A stretch of 7,986 nucleotides of DNA. Origin: Paracoccus sp. (in: a-proteobacteria). Lineage in GTDB: Bacteria; Pseudomonadota; Alphaproteobacteria; Rhodobacterales; Rhodobacteraceae. The translations under genes and the position numbers were made by a program. Location: contig JAGPGI010000102.1 in the NCBI GenBank assembly GCA_018056045.1, positions 1-7,986 on the forward strand, given 5' to 3'. Positions 6,992-7,986 of the stretch are shown piece by piece. The notes under the pieces are model-generated. The model did no database searches. It had not been told where the DNA came from and worked only from the letters and a program-made list of their open reading frames with translations. Position 1 is the stretch's first letter; each line of letters opens with the position of its first letter.

Positions 6992-7986
6992 TGGCCTGTC
7001 CTGACATCTGGGACGGCGCTGACCTTGCGGCCGGGATAGAGCAGTTGTGACCCGGCGCCGACCACGATCTGGCCGGGGGCGACCCCCTCGCGCAGGATGA
7101 CCTTGCCATTGCTGAACCGCTCGATCGCCACGCGGACAAGGAAGACACGGTCGTCCTTGTCGACCATCCAGACGGCGGCCTCGCCATTGGCTGCGGTCAG
7201 GGCCGTCCAGGGCACCGCGATGCCCGAGCCGGCCGGATAGTGGATCGCGCCGCGCACCGCCGCGCCCAACAGGCCGGTATTGGCCGGCGCGTTGTCTATG
7301 ATGGCCCGGACGGTGACCGCGCCGGTGCCGGGATCGACGATCGGTGCGATCTCGCTGACCCGCGCGGTCATGTGCAGGTCGGGAAAGTCGATACCCGACA
7401 GGGTGACCGGCGCGCCGATCGCGTCGCGCAGCATCGGCGAGTCCGGGGTGCGGAACACCGCCTCGCGCCCCGTTGCCGAGGCCAGCGAAACCACCGCCTG
7501 CGCCGCGCCGACGATCTGGCCCGGCTCGGCCATGCGGGCGGTGACGATGGCATCACTGGGCGCATGGATCACGGTATCGGCCAGTGCCCTTTCGGCCTGA
7601 CCCAGGTCGGAGGTCGCTCGCGTCAGGCTGCCAACCGCAGCCGAGAGCGCCTGATTTGCACCGTCCAGCGCCGCCCGAGTGCCGACGCCACGTTCCAGCA
7701 TGGCGGCTGCCCGAATCTGCGCCTGACGCGCCTGAGCCTCGGCCGCGGTGGCCGATTCCACAGCGGCCTGCGCGACGTGCCGGGCCTGTTCTTGCTGCAA
7801 GGGGTCAGTCCGGGCCAGTGGCTGGCCCTTGTGCACCGGATCGCCCTCTTGCACGAGGACCTCGATGACCTTGCCGCCAAGGCGGAAACCGACCTCGACA
7901 TTATCCGTGGCATGAATGGTTCCGGTCAGCGCGGCGTCGAAGGTCAGCGGCGCCAGCTCGACCCAAACGAATTCGACAGGCAGGGC
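6988..7986 (-). CDS. Second RND efflux periplasmic adaptor (membrane fusion protein, MFP-A), N-terminus outside window
   Basis: The frame is open from the window edge (codon 7984-7986) to the TGA at 6988-6990, giving 332 residues without an N-terminus. The GTG at 7852-7854 is an internal Val inside the lipoyl domain and not a credible start. Visible order in partial numbering: first lipoyl half, about 30-58 (VEVGFRLGGKVIEVLVQEGD, then PVHKGQPL); alpha-hairpin, about 62-137, rich in Ala and Gln; second lipoyl half, about 139-168 (VIHAPSDAIVTARMAEPGQI); beta-barrel, about 172-250; and membrane-proximal domain to the end. At the hairpin tip, Arg92, Met96 and Thr103 stand where the docking consensus has Arg, Leu and Ser. 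It is the first of the three operon genes seen here and overlaps the next adaptor by 4 bases. It would act in the periplasm alongside MFP-B. The signal sequence, promoter and any regulator lie beyond 7986. Confidence 0.93.
   Translation of the reverse strand, partial: ALPVEFVWVELAPLTFDAALTGTIHATDNVEVGFRLGGKVIEVLVQEGDPVHKGQPLARTDPLQQEQARHVAQAAVESATAAEAQARQAQIRAAAMLERGVGTRAALDGANQALSAAVGSLTRATSDLGQAERALADTVIHAPSDAIVTARMAEPGQIVGAAQAVVSLASATGREAVFRTPDSPMLRDAIGAPVTLSGIDFPDLHMTARVSEIAPIVDPGTGAVTVRAIIDNAPANTGLLGAAVRGAIHYPAGSGIAVPWTALTAANGEAAVWMVDKDDRVFLVRVAIERFSNGKVILREGVAPGQIVVGAGSQLLYPGRKVSAVPDVRTGQ

Noticed and set aside
5939..7039. Rightward 366-codon open frame opposite MFP-B
   Set aside because: Same register-matched codon-bias shadow; its Gly/Asp/Arg-rich product has no recognisable fold, and the leftward frame is a clear adaptor.

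Overview
The window is GC-rich DNA (roughly two thirds G+C by eye) with tightly packed genes. Codon use nearly avoids TTA, CTA and TCA, and the protein sequences look alphaproteobacterial, most like Rhodobacteraceae such as Paracoccus. That placement is inferred from general style; no 16S or marker search was possible.

Left part (1-2774): the 5' end of a hotdog-fold thioesterase gene runs leftward off the window edge (277 to 1). A 177-nt divergent intergenic region (278-454) follows. A rightward pair comes next: a small YggT-family membrane protein (455-748) and, one base later, a full-length RecQ helicase gene (750-2774). The helicase has an intact catalytic core, zinc site, RQC domain and HRDC domain, plus a C-terminal extension that reads like a second, degenerate HRDC domain.

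Right part (2802-7986, all leftward): a three-gene efflux operon that converges on recQ across only 27 nt. In transcription order it encodes a periplasmic adaptor (membrane fusion protein, MFP-A; N-terminus outside the window), a second adaptor (MFP-B) and a complete RND inner-membrane pump of 1031 residues. The genes are joined by two 4-base ATGA stop/start overlaps. Two adaptors followed by one RND pump is the layout of the Pseudomonas TriABC system. The pump also carries Arg-Asn in TM10 where AcrB has Lys-Asn. MFP-B keeps the consensus residues for docking on a TolC-type channel, while MFP-A has a degenerate version, which suggests different roles. No outer-membrane channel gene or regulator lies in the window; either could lie beyond 7986 or elsewhere in the genome.

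No RNA genes, insertion sequences, CRISPR arrays or phage-like genes were seen. The long rightward open frames opposite the efflux operon are codon-bias shadows. I did not find a clearly undescribed system. The points most worth following are the non-equivalent double-adaptor pump, its TM10 variant and missing AcrB-type loop, and the extra RecQ C-terminal domain.
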